64,000 bases of DNA, from the NCBI GenBank assembly GCA_039105265.1, contig JAPFFF010000022.1:992001-1056000 (forward strand), read 5' to 3'. Of the stretch, positions 10,505-21,100 are shown piece by piece. Both the position numbers and the translations under genes were made by a program. Source of the stretch: Tritrichomonas musculus (Eukaryota > Parabasalia > Tritrichomonadida > Tritrichomonadidae). The notes beneath the pieces are model-generated. The model did not search any database and had not been told where the DNA came from. It saw only the letters and a program-made list of their open reading frames with translations. Within the stretch, counting starts at the first letter, position 1, and each line of letters opens with the position of its first letter.

Positions 10505-10888
10505 ATGTCAAACGTATTGCATAAAGCAAGAATCTTATCAAGTGAAAACGATAGTAGTTGTAAACAAGAACAAAACACTAATGTGAATATAAAAATTAAA
10601 CCACCACAGTACCCTAATGTTCCTCCTTTACAGACTTACGCAAGTGTACAACCTCAAGAAAGAAACATAAATTTTACTCCAGTTGGGGAGAGTGTTCAAT
10701 CTCCATTACAACCACAAATAAGTCTTCTTACAAACGAACTTGAGAACATGGAAATCAAAAACAAATTCCTTGAAACATTGTTAAACATTTATGAACTTAA
10801 TCCCCTTAGAGTTAACAACTATCTTGTTTGTCATAGTAATTCACTGATGGAACTAATAAAAATTTTAACAAGAGCTGACAAAGTCTAG
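10505..10888 (+). pseudogene. Conserved Polinton protein (P1), 5' part only
   Basis: Starts MSNVLHKARILSSENDSS (ATG 10505, matching the P4 start). It has a Pro/Gln-rich middle and the conserved block KFLETLLNIYELNPLRVNNY shared with P3 (42120-42728) and P4 (61663-62329). Similarity to the other copies fades near 10910, the end of recognisable P1. Function unknown; in P4 it precedes the membrane protein and ATPase genes. Confidence 0.65.
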
Positions 10889-10948
10889 CTGGTCATAGAT
10901 GTCTGTAATTTTTAAAAAACTAAAAATATTTATATTGGTTAATATATA

Positions 10949-11422
10949 AACTTGTTATTTTGAGAATCGATATCAAAAACGTCACTTTTTTGCATCTGAT
11001 ACTCAATTATCAGTTTAAAAATCTGATATCGAGATTATCGATTTTCAAGATATCAGATATGAAATGTTATATAAAAATTATTTTAAACTTGATGTCAATT
11101 ACCGAGATCTCGAGATCTCAAACTGATTTATCTTTTTTTATAATAGGTATTTGTGATTTTATAATATTTAAAAATAAATAATATAATGCATTGATGTTTA
11201 TTTTAAGATTAAAATCAAAAAATACATTCTTTTTTATTAAACATTTGAGATTAAAATACGATCATATATTTATCAAAAAGTTTAATTGAAAATTCTGATA
11301 TCAAAAACTGAGAAACAAAATTCTCGATCTCTAAAATCGATCTCGAGAATCTGTGCATATTTATGTATCGATATCAAAAAGTCAATCAATTATCGATCTT
11401 GAGAATCGGAGAATAACAAGTC
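10949..11422. mobile_element. Palindrome-rich MITE candidate with TA flanks
   Basis: Ends read AACTTGTTATT on the left and AATAACAAGTC on the right (imperfect inverted repeat), each next to TA. The inside has many short palindromes: GATATC several times, ATCGAT, and a 16-bp perfect palindrome at 11104-11119 built from two GAGATCTC units. No coding. A Tc1/mariner-class MITE is the likeliest reading, but the TIR is short. Confidence 0.4.
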
Positions 11423-11827
11423 TAGTAATATATTAATATATATTATTTAATAGTATATAAAAAATAAAGAGGAATTCTTTATAGCACATGAAACTTTTTC
11501 GGAAGAAAATAATCGTCCATTTTTTCAAGATTTATTTTACATAGAAAAGATTAAAAGTTCCTTGTATTTTTTATTGATTTCTTAATTTATGCAATTTAGA
11601 GAATATGTTAAACGCGAAATAATCGAAAATTTTCAAAAATGAGATTATTATTTGATTGATATTTATTCTTAAAAATGGTTGATTTAGATAATCAAATGGC
11701 TTAATGGGCTTCCTACATTGATATAATTTAGGATTTAATGGTTAAAATCAGTATTAAATAAGAAAACAAATTTTTTTAAATTATTTTAAAGGAATAAAAA
11801 AGCATGAATTGGGGGTCATGCTATTTT
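11423..11827. other. AT-rich flank left of P2
   Basis: About 400 bp, very AT-rich, no reading frame or repeat I can support. It ends in ATTTT, the left copy of the P2 target duplication. Confidence 0.5.
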
Positions 11828-12150
11828 AGTAGTATAGTATAGGCTCCGCTATCGCCAAGCCTATACTTAAGCCCATTTCACAGCTACTTGGAGCCTTTGG
11901 AAGCCCTCCAGAGCCTTCAAAAAGCTCCAACCACCTCGATAATTCAAAAAGTTCGCAACAAAAAAATTCCAAACTCATATTTTTATCGTCTCGTTGTAAA
12001 AATTATTTTGGCACAAAAAATGTATTTCTTGAAGATTCCGTTAAGATATCCCTTCGAATCAAGAAGTTGTTTTACCATGATTGAAATGTACCCGACGCTC
12101 AATCCAGCTGAAGAACAAACACCAATCCCTATAGAATATGCTTACTTTTT
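11828..12150 (+). repeat. P2 left terminal inverted repeat
   Basis: 323 bp, matching the reverse complement of 24443-24765 with about two differences. Terminal bases AGTAGTATAG; then AGGCTCCGC...AAGCCTATAC, which can fold back. Confidence 0.93.
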
Positions 12151-13018
12151 GGAAGATGGACAGCAAGACCCCAGCAAACCAAATCGATACTACTTTAATT
12201 TTCCACAAGAATGGTGCACTTCAAATAGAGGATAATCTATTGTTGGGGTAAGAAATATGTGGTTGATTGCGAGAAGAAGAAAAATTGAATTCACCATCAC
12301 AATTGCAAAATTTCAAAAGAAATATTTTAATATAGTGGAAGGGAATGATACGACTTCAAAAATAAATAATATGATATTATTGTATAAAGATAATATTAAA
12401 GTAAAAGATGTAAAAGTTATTGATTGGATGTCGATAGAAGGAGATTTTAGAGGATTCTTTAATGCTATTCATACATCAATAAAAAACTATATAGCAACAT
12501 GGTGGAAGGACGTCAATGAAATATTTGTACAGTCAGATACTGATATTTTAAATAGAGATATACAATCTGATGGCTATTATGATGAGAGGGGGTTTCATGA
12601 AAAAATATATTCAGAACGAAATAATAATGATGCGGATGAATATGGTGTAGCATTCAAATTAAAAGAAACAAATAAAGATTTTGATGAAGTATTTAATATT
12701 GGTGATGGAGTTAGTCAAAACAATAAAGATGTTTATTTAAAGTACTATGATAAAGTTTTAACGTTTGATAATGTATGGGATAGACATTCATGTAAAGTTT
12801 ATTCATCAATAGCAGAACAATCAAATCGTTATTATATTGGTAATTCGAATGTTAATTTCAACCCCATCAAATACTTTAAGCTGAATTCAACAGACCAAAG
12901 ATTTTGGATTGATTTATATTCTGCGCGTGAATATAAAGCACCATTTAAATTACCAGTCGGTGAAAGCTTTGCTATAGAGATGATATTCTTACCATACAAG
13001 AAGATGTTATATGTTTAA
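11888..13018 (+). pseudogene. P2 left-arm protein, possible jelly-roll capsid component
   Basis: The reading region starts within the TIR (MEPLEALQSLQKAPTTSII) and ends near 13018 with PVGESFAIEMIFLPYKKMLYV. It seems broken about once; only outer bounds are given. The C-terminal pattern (FWIDLYSAREYKAPFKLPVG, then a hydrophobic strand) resembles the C-terminus of the small P3/P4 protein FKIWFTDLYGNSIEPSAFV and the closing strands of jelly-roll minor capsid proteins. That similarity is by eye. It ends 10 bp before the integrase start. Confidence 0.5.
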
Positions 13019-13028
13019 ATAAATTTAA

Positions 13029-13721
13029 ATGACTTACAAAACAATAGAGGAGTTATACAAAACATTTCCGTGGAAAACACCATCAAAATTTGTTCCTCTT
13101 GCAAAACGATATGGATTTACAGAAGAAGCAGCATTAAATTATTTGAAGAATATAGTGCATGATGTTAAAGTACCAAAGGCAAAATTTATAAATATATATT
13201 CAAAACACTCAGGGGGATATCAAATGGACACTTTCATAAATGACAAGACAAAAGATGGTTTGAATTATCTGATGTTTATAAATATCAATACCCGAAAGGC
13301 TTTTTGTTATGCGATGAGAGGGAAGGGAGCAAAAGAAGTAGCTAGAGCATTAAATCAATTTTTAGTAGACGAACCAAATGTTTATTCTATTACTTCTGAC
13401 CAGGATGCCGCCTATTTGTCCAATGATGTTTTGCAAATAATGAAGGCAAAAAATATTATATACAATACTACGGAAGACAACAATCATAATGTACTAGGCA
13501 TCATAAATAGATTCATGAGAACTATTAGAGATATGGTAGGAGAGAATAGATTTATTGGAGAACAAGAAATGAAGGGATTAATAGATTCCTACAATAAATC
13601 CCCTCACCGGTCGTTGGACTATAAAATACCAAACGAAATGACAGAAAAAGATGAAAAAGAATATATTAATACTAAATCACAAATAAATCCATATGACTTT
13701 CAGCCTAACGACAGGGAGTAG
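13029..13721 (+). CDS. Polinton-type rve integrase (P2)
   Basis: 230 residues. N-terminal helical part (MTYKTIEELYKTFPWKTPSK), then the rve core: YQMDTFINDKTKDGLNYL, FININTRKAFCYAMRGKGAK, VYSITSDQDAAYLSN and HNVLGIINRFMRTIRD, followed by YNKSPHRSLDYKIPNEMT. This is the standard Polinton integrase order and is clearly different from the P1/P3/P4 integrase. There is no C-terminal chromo/SH3 extension; a separate chromo-like protein is encoded at 21461-21850. It follows the left-arm gene by 10 bp. Confidence 0.88.
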   Translation: MTYKTIEELYKTFPWKTPSKFVPLAKRYGFTEEAALNYLKNIVHDVKVPKAKFINIYSKHSGGYQMDTFINDKTKDGLNYLMFININTRKAFCYAMRGKGAKEVARALNQFLVDEPNVYSITSDQDAAYLSNDVLQIMKAKNIIYNTTEDNNHNVLGIINRFMRTIRDMVGENRFIGEQEMKGLIDSYNKSPHRSLDYKIPNEMTEKDEKEYINTKSQINPYDFQPNDRE

Positions 13722-13729
13722 TTAAGTAT

Positions 13730-13758
13730 AGGCTGGGATTCATACTTCACCCCAGCCT
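13730..13758 (+). terminator. Hairpin after P2 integrase
   Basis: AGGCTGGG and CCCAGCCT form an 8-bp stem with a 13-nt loop, 8 bp after the integrase stop. The 5' flank repeats the AGTATAGGCT of the TIR. It could end or stabilise the transcript, or be TIR-derived debris. Confidence 0.4.
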
Positions 13759-13810
13759 ACACGCTTCGCCACCAAGCTCAGGTACACCCTCGCTTGGGCC
13801 TCAGCTTCCG

Positions 13811-13875
13811 GCCAAATACCTACTGAAAAACCTATCGTAAGTACACAGCCTCTTTTTTCACTAACTTCCCACCTT
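13811..13875 (+). repeat. Direct repeat, copy 1 (P2)
   Basis: GCCAAATACC...CTATCGTAAGTACACA...TTTCACTA recurs at 14271-14331. The two copies bracket the 13945-14247 gene. May be a duplicated leader or regulatory segment. Confidence 0.75.
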
Positions 13876-13944
13876 TATCCATCAAGGCCAAGTACACTGT
13901 CACATTTTTAAATTTCTATTAATTTTTTATACAACACTATACAA

Positions 13945-14247
13945 ATGACCACACCATCAGATTTAAAGATTATGACCCAATATAAGCAGTTTACTCTAAG
14001 AAATCCTATTTATACTTCTCGTGAAACCCAACAAGTTTATGATTCCTTTAAAGACATCAGGACATGTGATTCTAATAGATATGTTATAATTGAGGTTTTG
14101 GACGAAAGAAACAAATTTAGTGGTTTTAGATATGCTAAATTTAGACGTGCAGCAGTCTTAAAATACAATAATGATTATGATCGGGAAAGAGAAAGAGATG
14201 CACCAAGATATAGATGTTTTGATGAGCACCATAAGATATTTGAGTAA
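13945..14247 (+). CDS. Hypothetical small basic protein (P2)
   Basis: 100 residues: MTTPSDLKIMTQYKQFTLRN, a middle RYVIIEVLDERNKFSGFRYA and an Arg/Asp/Glu-rich tail. The mixed beta-like middle and charged end match no family I know. It sits alone between two direct repeats and converges on the fibre gene. Judged coding from length, clean frame and the AT-rich leader just before the ATG. Confidence 0.6.
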   Translation: MTTPSDLKIMTQYKQFTLRNPIYTSRETQQVYDSFKDIRTCDSNRYVIIEVLDERNKFSGFRYAKFRRAAVLKYNNDYDRERERDAPRYRCFDEHHKIFE

Positions 14248-14270
14248 AAAGTGTTAGTATTATTTTGTTT

Positions 14271-14331
14271 GCCAAATACCCTCTGAAAACCTATCGTAAG
14301 TACACACTCTCTACTTTCACTATTCCACCAA
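14271..14331 (+). repeat. Direct repeat, copy 2 (P2)
   Basis: Second copy of the 13811-13875 segment, just downstream of the small gene and upstream of the 3' end of the fibre gene. Confidence 0.75.
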
Positions 14332-14423
14332 TGTCATTTCCAAGGTATGGAGTAGTTTTTGAGCTTTCTAATGGTGTTTTTTGAATTCTACACCCGAAAA
14401 AATATCTATCAACTTTTTGTATT

Positions 14424-17400
14424 TTACAGTAATGAATGTATTACATTCTTAGTGTTATCTGCAGCTAAGATACCATTTGATGTAAAGAATGAAGAATTAA
14501 TCAATATGTAATTAACTGTTGCATTGATCATGAGATTGCTACTACTTAATGGAAATTCAATATTATTTAACCAGATCTTAGTTGGTTCACATTGATATTC
14601 AAACTTAGGTGAATTATTAACGTTGAATGATATATTGATTTTGATTTCGTTTACACTGGTAACATTATCTCTGGTTTCATTATAAGTCAAATAGAGTGTT
14701 CCATCATATTCGTCAAGTTGTTTCTCGAATTGATAATGAATGGTATTACTATTCGTTACATTGAATGTGTACTTGATTCGTGCTATTTTATTCATCAACG
14801 CGTTTAACTTAGTTTTTAATGATTCGTTCTCTTGCTGTAGATTTGATATCTGACTGTTCATTGTTACGATTTTAGTAACATTATCACCTACTAACTTGGC
14901 TAGATCTTGATGAGATTTAGCATATTTATTCAACTCGCTCTTCAACGCATATCCATCGAGATCATCTATAGTAGCATAATTGGTCAAATCAACAGGTTCA
15001 GGAATCTCACTTTTCAATGCTATTTTATCTTGATTCAATATTTTTTCCGCTAATATTAATTTGGTATCGAAATAGTCTTCCCCGTTATCGATATAAAAGC
15101 ACAGACCATTACTATCACTTTTATAATAAGTTAAGTAATAAGTTGTTCCGTCAATTTCAAAAGCGACATTAACATCTCCATCTTCAGTAATAACACCATT
15201 ATAATCAAACAAATAATCAAACTCTTTTACAAAGCCATCGTTATTTGATATTGTTCCAACAAGACGAGTTCCACTATTCAATTTTATTTTGACTTCCCAC
15301 GTTCCTGAACTATCTTGTACATTTTCAAATGGCACTTCAATAGATTCTTTGTATATCAAATCATTTTTGCTTCGATATTTTGCATCCGCTTCCTCTTTTG
15401 TATACACGTTATCCATATTAACCATATTATTTTTTAATTCATCTAATGCTTCATTTACTTCATCAACAGTTGGGAATTCATTTAATGTAGTAGCTAGAGC
15501 TGTATCATTCTTTTCTATCTGCTCATGTAATGTATCTATCTTCTTATGTAAAGCATCTATATCACAAGTATATGCTAAATCATTTGTAGTAAATTCCATT
15601 CTTCTTTTTGCTGTATTCTCTTTGATGCTGATTCCACCAACTCTATGTTTATTTGGGTTTGATATAACAAATGTTTTGTCATTCATAGTGCAGCTAGGAA
15701 AATCAGTTGTTCCTTGGTAATTAATTGTTCCACCAGTAATATTAATAGTAACTATATTCTCTTCATAATCAACATCATTGTATTCACTAACTTTTTGGAC
15801 CAAAAATCGTGCTTTGATTGTTCCATCTGTGATAACATCTTCTGCTTCCAAATGAATCTCGCCATTGACATATTTACCAACAACATCTATTATGTCATCT
15901 CTAACCAAATCTGTTGATGACACACTCTTCTCTACAGTAGTCGCTAATGTTTTTATCATTGGTTTCATCGTATGACGGAATCTCTTACACATATCTATTG
16001 TTGATGTTAATGTCATGGCTACTTTAGACGGATCATCAAGTTCATCAGTAAAGTTTATTTCATTAACAGGTACATACTCCTCATCGCACCAAGCTATAAT
16101 ATTATTTAGTTTATCTTTGTTAGATAACGAACGCATCATTCTACTAACTGGAATAGATACCATATCCCCAAAGAATACATCAGCTCCAATATCAGGTAGT
16201 TCGTCAGTGAGCTTACCAGCAATGTCTTCTACAACATTTGTACCAACATCAGACACCTTGGTTACAGTATTTATTAATTCCCTACCCCCAGTTTGTGCTG
16301 CTTTAGATGCAAATGATAATGCTTTACCAGCAACACCTATACCAGTAGCACCTAATACACAACCAACAGCACCTAAAGCAATACCTATGTTAGCTTTCAT
16401 ATCTACATTATCCACTTCTTTTTGTAAATATTTTGTCTTCGCTGCTTGTTCTGCCATCTCTGAGTTCAATGTCTCTACATTGTTCTTTATATCTTTCACG
16501 TCATAAGAAACCACATCAACAGTATTTGTAACCATGTTTAGATCTGATCGCATAGTCATAATGTTATCAGCTGTAATTATCTTCGAAGAAGTAATATTGA
16601 AGTCCGTATACAAAGTTGTGGCTGCATCTGGTCTTGGAGTAATCTCATAAAACTGTTGTTGAATAATGTACTTAAAAGCATTTGTTGTTGGATCCCAGTT
16701 AACTTCTTCTATAGGATCCGTGTACTGTTGACGTAAATAGAGTTCGATATCTCTAGTCGCGATGTTAATGTTACTGCTGGACCAATAATAGTTAATTTTT
16801 TCAATACTATCTAATTCAGCAATCAAATCTATGTCGTACCCATAATGTTCGTTCTTATGTAGTTCATCCCATCTAAAAGTAAGCCTGTTACTCGCTCCAT
16901 CAAGTGACATATCGTAAACAATTTTGTCTATACGGTTCAACAACGACTCTACCTCTTCTTTATTACTGTTTTGGATCTGTAATTGTAGCGGTAAATAATC
17001 GTATCCTTCTTTAGTATATATCTCTACTGTTGAATCACATCTATCTATTTCTATGCTATGTGCAGAACCATTTGCCTCTGTACCATCTTTGAACAACAAC
17101 TTTGTAGTGCCATTGGCGAACATCACTTTCATGAAATTTTCATTAGTATCATCCAACAACATCTTATTCCATTCACTACGTTTGCATCTGACATAGCATC
17201 CACTTGCTCCATAATTATTTTTGTTTACACGAAGATATTGCTTACTGCTCTCTATTTTCCCATTGCTACGTCCTTGCATGTTCTCTCCAACCCATTTTGG
17301 TCCATCCCATATTAGGCTCCATCTATTACCAAAACAGTGTTCAGTAAATGTAAAATTAAGGTTAATGGGTATTGTATAATCATTTGGAATTCGATATATC

Positions 17401-18086
17401 ATCTTGTAGTAATCAACTGAGTCGACATTCACTGTAGTTACGACACTTGGTTTATAAAAGTAATGAACATCTGATTCATACAACTGAAGAGCATTACGAA
17501 CATCTATTACATCACACTTGACTACTGGCTTCTTCGCAACCATCGAGTCTTGCTTTAGTAAGTACTGTATCGATAGCTCCCCATTCATGTATAATGAATA
17601 TGGATTCACACCGAGTCTAGTATCAAATGCTATAAAGAACTCAGGGCCGAATGTAGTCCAATGCGTGACCATACATTTAAGATCAGTACGACATGTAATA
17701 CACGGACCTTTTGCTTGATGATTTTCAACGTATGCAGTAAATTCTTTCACTAGATTGCCTTCATAATCGTATATCACTTCTTTCCTAAGTATGAACTTGA
17801 ATACGACAGTTACGTCAGGAGCAGCTATTATCTTATTTAGTACGTCATTTGACATATTAATTTTCAGGATGTTGTAGTTAGCCATCGACAGTGATTCATC
17901 TTTATAGGCTGTTATGTTCTCATTTTTGATTTCATATTCAGGATAACCTTCTACTTCTTCAAACCAGCTTCCTCCTTGTACATATCCATCCAAATCACTC
18001 AGCGTTAATAATTCACTTCTTTTCCTAGTAGCATCTCCTACCTTAAATTGTATGTCTCCAATGAATTTTGTTGTCGTCTCGTCCAT
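14424..18086 (-). CDS. Giant fibre-like virion/surface protein 1 (P2)
   Basis: 1220 residues. In order: a beta-rich N-terminal half with CITCRTDLKCM and FGNRWSLIWDGPKWVGENM; a block shared with the neighbouring paralogue (QQQFYEITPRPDAATTLYTD, ADNIMTMRSDLN); a Gly/Ala hydrophobic stretch near 562-590 (ANIGIALGAVGCVLGATGIG); coiled coils; then a tip. The tip has VPFENVQDSSGTWEVKIKL, repeat-like ALKSE units, a coiled coil and a beta-rich end. The tail resembles trimeric phage and adenovirus fibres, with a shaft ending in a receptor-binding knob (inference). The last ~320 residues exist again, inverted, at 23574-24464. Confidence 0.72.
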   Translation of the reverse strand: MDETTTKFIGDIQFKVGDATRKRSELLTLSDLDGYVQGGSWFEEVEGYPEYEIKNENITAYKDESLSMANYNILKINMSNDVLNKIIAAPDVTVVFKFILRKEVIYDYEGNLVKEFTAYVENHQAKGPCITCRTDLKCMVTHWTTFGPEFFIAFDTRLGVNPYSLYMNGELSIQYLLKQDSMVAKKPVVKCDVIDVRNALQLYESDVHYFYKPSVVTTVNVDSVDYYKMIYRIPNDYTIPINLNFTFTEHCFGNRWSLIWDGPKWVGENMQGRSNGKIESSKQYLRVNKNNYGASGCYVRCKRSEWNKMLLDDTNENFMKVMFANGTTKLLFKDGTEANGSAHSIEIDRCDSTVEIYTKEGYDYLPLQLQIQNSNKEEVESLLNRIDKIVYDMSLDGASNRLTFRWDELHKNEHYGYDIDLIAELDSIEKINYYWSSSNINIATRDIELYLRQQYTDPIEEVNWDPTTNAFKYIIQQQFYEITPRPDAATTLYTDFNITSSKIITADNIMTMRSDLNMVTNTVDVVSYDVKDIKNNVETLNSEMAEQAAKTKYLQKEVDNVDMKANIGIALGAVGCVLGATGIGVAGKALSFASKAAQTGGRELINTVTKVSDVGTNVVEDIAGKLTDELPDIGADVFFGDMVSIPVSRMMRSLSNKDKLNNIIAWCDEEYVPVNEINFTDELDDPSKVAMTLTSTIDMCKRFRHTMKPMIKTLATTVEKSVSSTDLVRDDIIDVVGKYVNGEIHLEAEDVITDGTIKARFLVQKVSEYNDVDYEENIVTINITGGTINYQGTTDFPSCTMNDKTFVISNPNKHRVGGISIKENTAKRRMEFTTNDLAYTCDIDALHKKIDTLHEQIEKNDTALATTLNEFPTVDEVNEALDELKNNMVNMDNVYTKEEADAKYRSKNDLIYKESIEVPFENVQDSSGTWEVKIKLNSGTRLVGTISNNDGFVKEFDYLFDYNGVITEDGDVNVAFEIDGTTYYLTYYKSDSNGLCFYIDNGEDYFDTKLILAEKILNQDKIALKSEIPEPVDLTNYATIDDLDGYALKSELNKYAKSHQDLAKLVGDNVTKIVTMNSQISNLQQENESLKTKLNALMNKIARIKYTFNVTNSNTIHYQFEKQLDEYDGTLYLTYNETRDNVTSVNEIKINISFNVNNSPKFEYQCEPTKIWLNNIEFPLSSSNLMINATVNYILINSSFFTSNGILAADNTKNVIHSLL

Positions 18087-18113
18087 TTAAGTCCAAAAAA
18101 ATAATTCTCTATT

Positions 18114-21100
18114 CTACTCTATATTTGCGCACTTCTTCTCTAATGTAGCAAGTCTTGTCTCAAGAGTATCAATATATGCATCCTTCTGGTCTATCATTTC
18201 CTTCACTTCTGCTTTAGTAATATAAGCAGTCATATCTATATCTTCTAATGGATGCTTATTTTCAAGCTCTTTGATTTTCTCGCACATGAATGCTATTGTA
18301 CCCTTTAAAGTATCGCGATATGTCTTTGCGATATTAATACATGTATCAAATGAAACCATCATCTTATCAGCATCCTTCATTGTTATTTCAAGTTCAGGTT
18401 CATCATCTGTTTCTTCATGATATGCCCATGCAAGAATCTTTTCTAATACATCTTCATCTGCTAATGTTTCTGGGTTATCATTACGACGGAACCAACTTGG
18501 AATATTAAATAATCCTATTCTATTTGCTACATATGCTTCTGCTGCTACCCCTGCTATAGCTGCTGCATCACCAGGATGATGTCTAACAAACTGCCATTGA
18601 CCATGTAAGAACCTTCTAGCAACATAACCTACTGCTCCCATAATAACCTGGGTAGTTGCACTTATAACACCATCTTGTTGGTACATTTCTATCACTCCAT
18701 TCACAATATTAATTACATGTAGTCTTCTTCTATCTATTGTAGCAACTACATTTCCATTATATAGTACTTGTGTTATTTCTTCACCAGTTGTTTCATCTAA
18801 TGTATCATTAAAAGCTAAAAGATTACCATGAGAATAAATATTATCCATTAGTTCTCCTCTTTGTTCATCACTCATTTGTTCTATCATTCTTGCTGTTATT
18901 GCTGGTGTTGTTCCTGGTACTGTCCAAGTATCTGTTGTGGCAACAAGGTCATAATGTTGATATCTTATTCCATTTGCATTGACTTCTATTTGTGAATTTA
19001 TTCCAACAAATCGTACTTGACCTCCACTAATATTTGCTGTAGTTGGTGCTGAATAATCAATAGTAGCAACAATTGGGTCAATAGTCTCTCCTCTATGATC
19101 AATAATATTTATCCATGCTTCCATTGTTTGGTCATTCAAGTAAGGTTCTAAACCAATATCTCCATTTTGAACAAATGGTAAATTTAATCTGTCTTGCATA
19201 GATAATTGTTCAATATCTCTCGCTGTGTATGTTGTTCCTTCCCATTCTATTGACCAATTATTATCAGTAGCTCTATGTATTCTATCTGTCATCTCAATAT
19301 CAGCTGGTCTTATTAGAGTCCTTCGTTGAAATACATTATTATGGATAATGAGTTGGTCATTATAAAACAAATCATACACATTAAACCACTCTCTTCCATG
19401 ATATTGGATACGTAAGATATCAGGATGACTAGCAACTAATGCATTTCGTTCTTCTCTTGTCAAATCTGCTATGTCTTCTAAGGTATACTGAGTTCCAGCA
19501 ATATCAATAACAGGAACTTGATTCCTAAGTGCAATCGTAGTTGAAGCTGTATTTGTCATTGTAGTCTGTGGTACAGTTATATCTGTTCGAATCTCATCTG
19601 TTTCATCTGTAACAACTTGTGGCTGAACTTCTCTATGAGTTCTCACTAATGATTGTTCAGTGGTTGTGATAGTATTAGTTGCATTATCAGTATCATTATC
19701 AGTTATTGTAATCGAGGATGAATTAATATTTAATGTTTCAGTTCCATTTGTATCTGGTCTATTCCTAAAGAAATTTAATACATTCGAACCAAGTGTAGCA
19801 ATAGCATTTCCCAACTGAGTTAATGCATGTGTTGTAGATAGAACAACCTGTGTAGCTGAGAATGTTGAAATAGCACCTGCAATAGGATTTTGAACAGTTG
19901 TTGTTATTGGTAAAAATCTTTCCATAGTCATCTTATCAGCTTTCAAATCAACATTCACCAAAAACTTACCTTGAAAGCCACTACCTCCATCACCTGGATA
20001 ACCACCACCTCCACCTCCTCCACCATTTCCTCCTGGGCCTGGGAATGGTGTTGTCTGATATGTATTGATTCGCAGAGAGTTATTTTCCATGCTTAATGTT
20101 GAGAGTACCCCTGCAATCGAAAAACCTAATTGAATTAACGTTAGAATTGTATTTGTAATTGAAAGAACTTTTTGCACGCTTGCTACCCATTTATTATATT
20201 CTGCCTGCAATCTCATTTGTTCAACTAGATTATCAACTGTCTGTTTCAATATAGCATAATCATAGGCTAATATATCTGTGATTCCACCAACAACATTTAA
20301 GTCTCGACGCATAGTCATGATATTATCAGCCCATATAATCTTTGATGAATAAATATTATAATCTGTCGATATGGTAGTGCATTTTCTTGGGTCTGGCTCT
20401 ACTTCATAAAATTGTTGTTGAATAATTATATCGAATGGATTAACTTTCACATCAAATTCAAATAATTCTTTCTCTATGTATATTCGAATGTTCTTATGAT
20501 TAAATCCTTCAATGACTTTAATGGAATGCCTTTTTTCTAGGTGATAATTAAATGATTCGAGACAAGGATTACTTCCAAAAGTTATTAGATAACCGGCTTC
20601 TACGCATTGATTTGGATGACAATCCCATTTTATTTCAGTAATATTATCATTAATATTTAAATCGACTTTAACATATATTCCATCTTGTTTACCTAAACCA
20701 TTTGGAGCTGAAACACTAAGCCTTGTTTTATCATATTTTATATCGTTAATTGTATATTTTCCAGATGTTGATGTATTATATGATGCTGTAATTCCATCAC
20801 TAATCTCAGTTCCATCTTTCTTAACAACCCTCCAATTTTGTAAATACGGAAATAATATTTCAGTGAAATAAAGTTTTGAATGATCATCAGGCATATCAGG
20901 ATATACTGTTTCTTTCATCCATTTTGCTATTTTGTCAGTATGCATGATTATAAACTCTGGGGTACCTAAATTATCTTCTGGATAAGTTGATATCTTTTCT
21001 GTACACCTGTTTTGACAATTATTTCCTGTCCAATTTTTTCCATCCCATGTTAATTCCCAGTTATGACCAAATAGATAGTCTTTGAATCTAAATACTAAAT

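Larger units (their letters stand above)
1..10910. mobile_element. P1: partial Polinton/Maverick, older copy
   Basis: Seen: family B polymerase, retroviral-type integrase, double jelly-roll capsid protein and a pVI-like peptide gene in one block, the Polinton signature. The element enters from beyond the left edge. On the right, similarity to P3 and P4 ends near 10910, before the ATPase seen in those copies. Proteins are clearly diverged from the P3/P4 pair, so this copy is older or from another subfamily. It is broken, with about two interruptions plus the missing right part. It carries an HNH nuclease gene not seen in the other copies. Confidence 0.9.

Noticed and set aside
15289-16506. Several plus-strand frames under fibre gene 1
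   Set aside because: Low-complexity shadows opposite a long, well-structured minus-strand gene.
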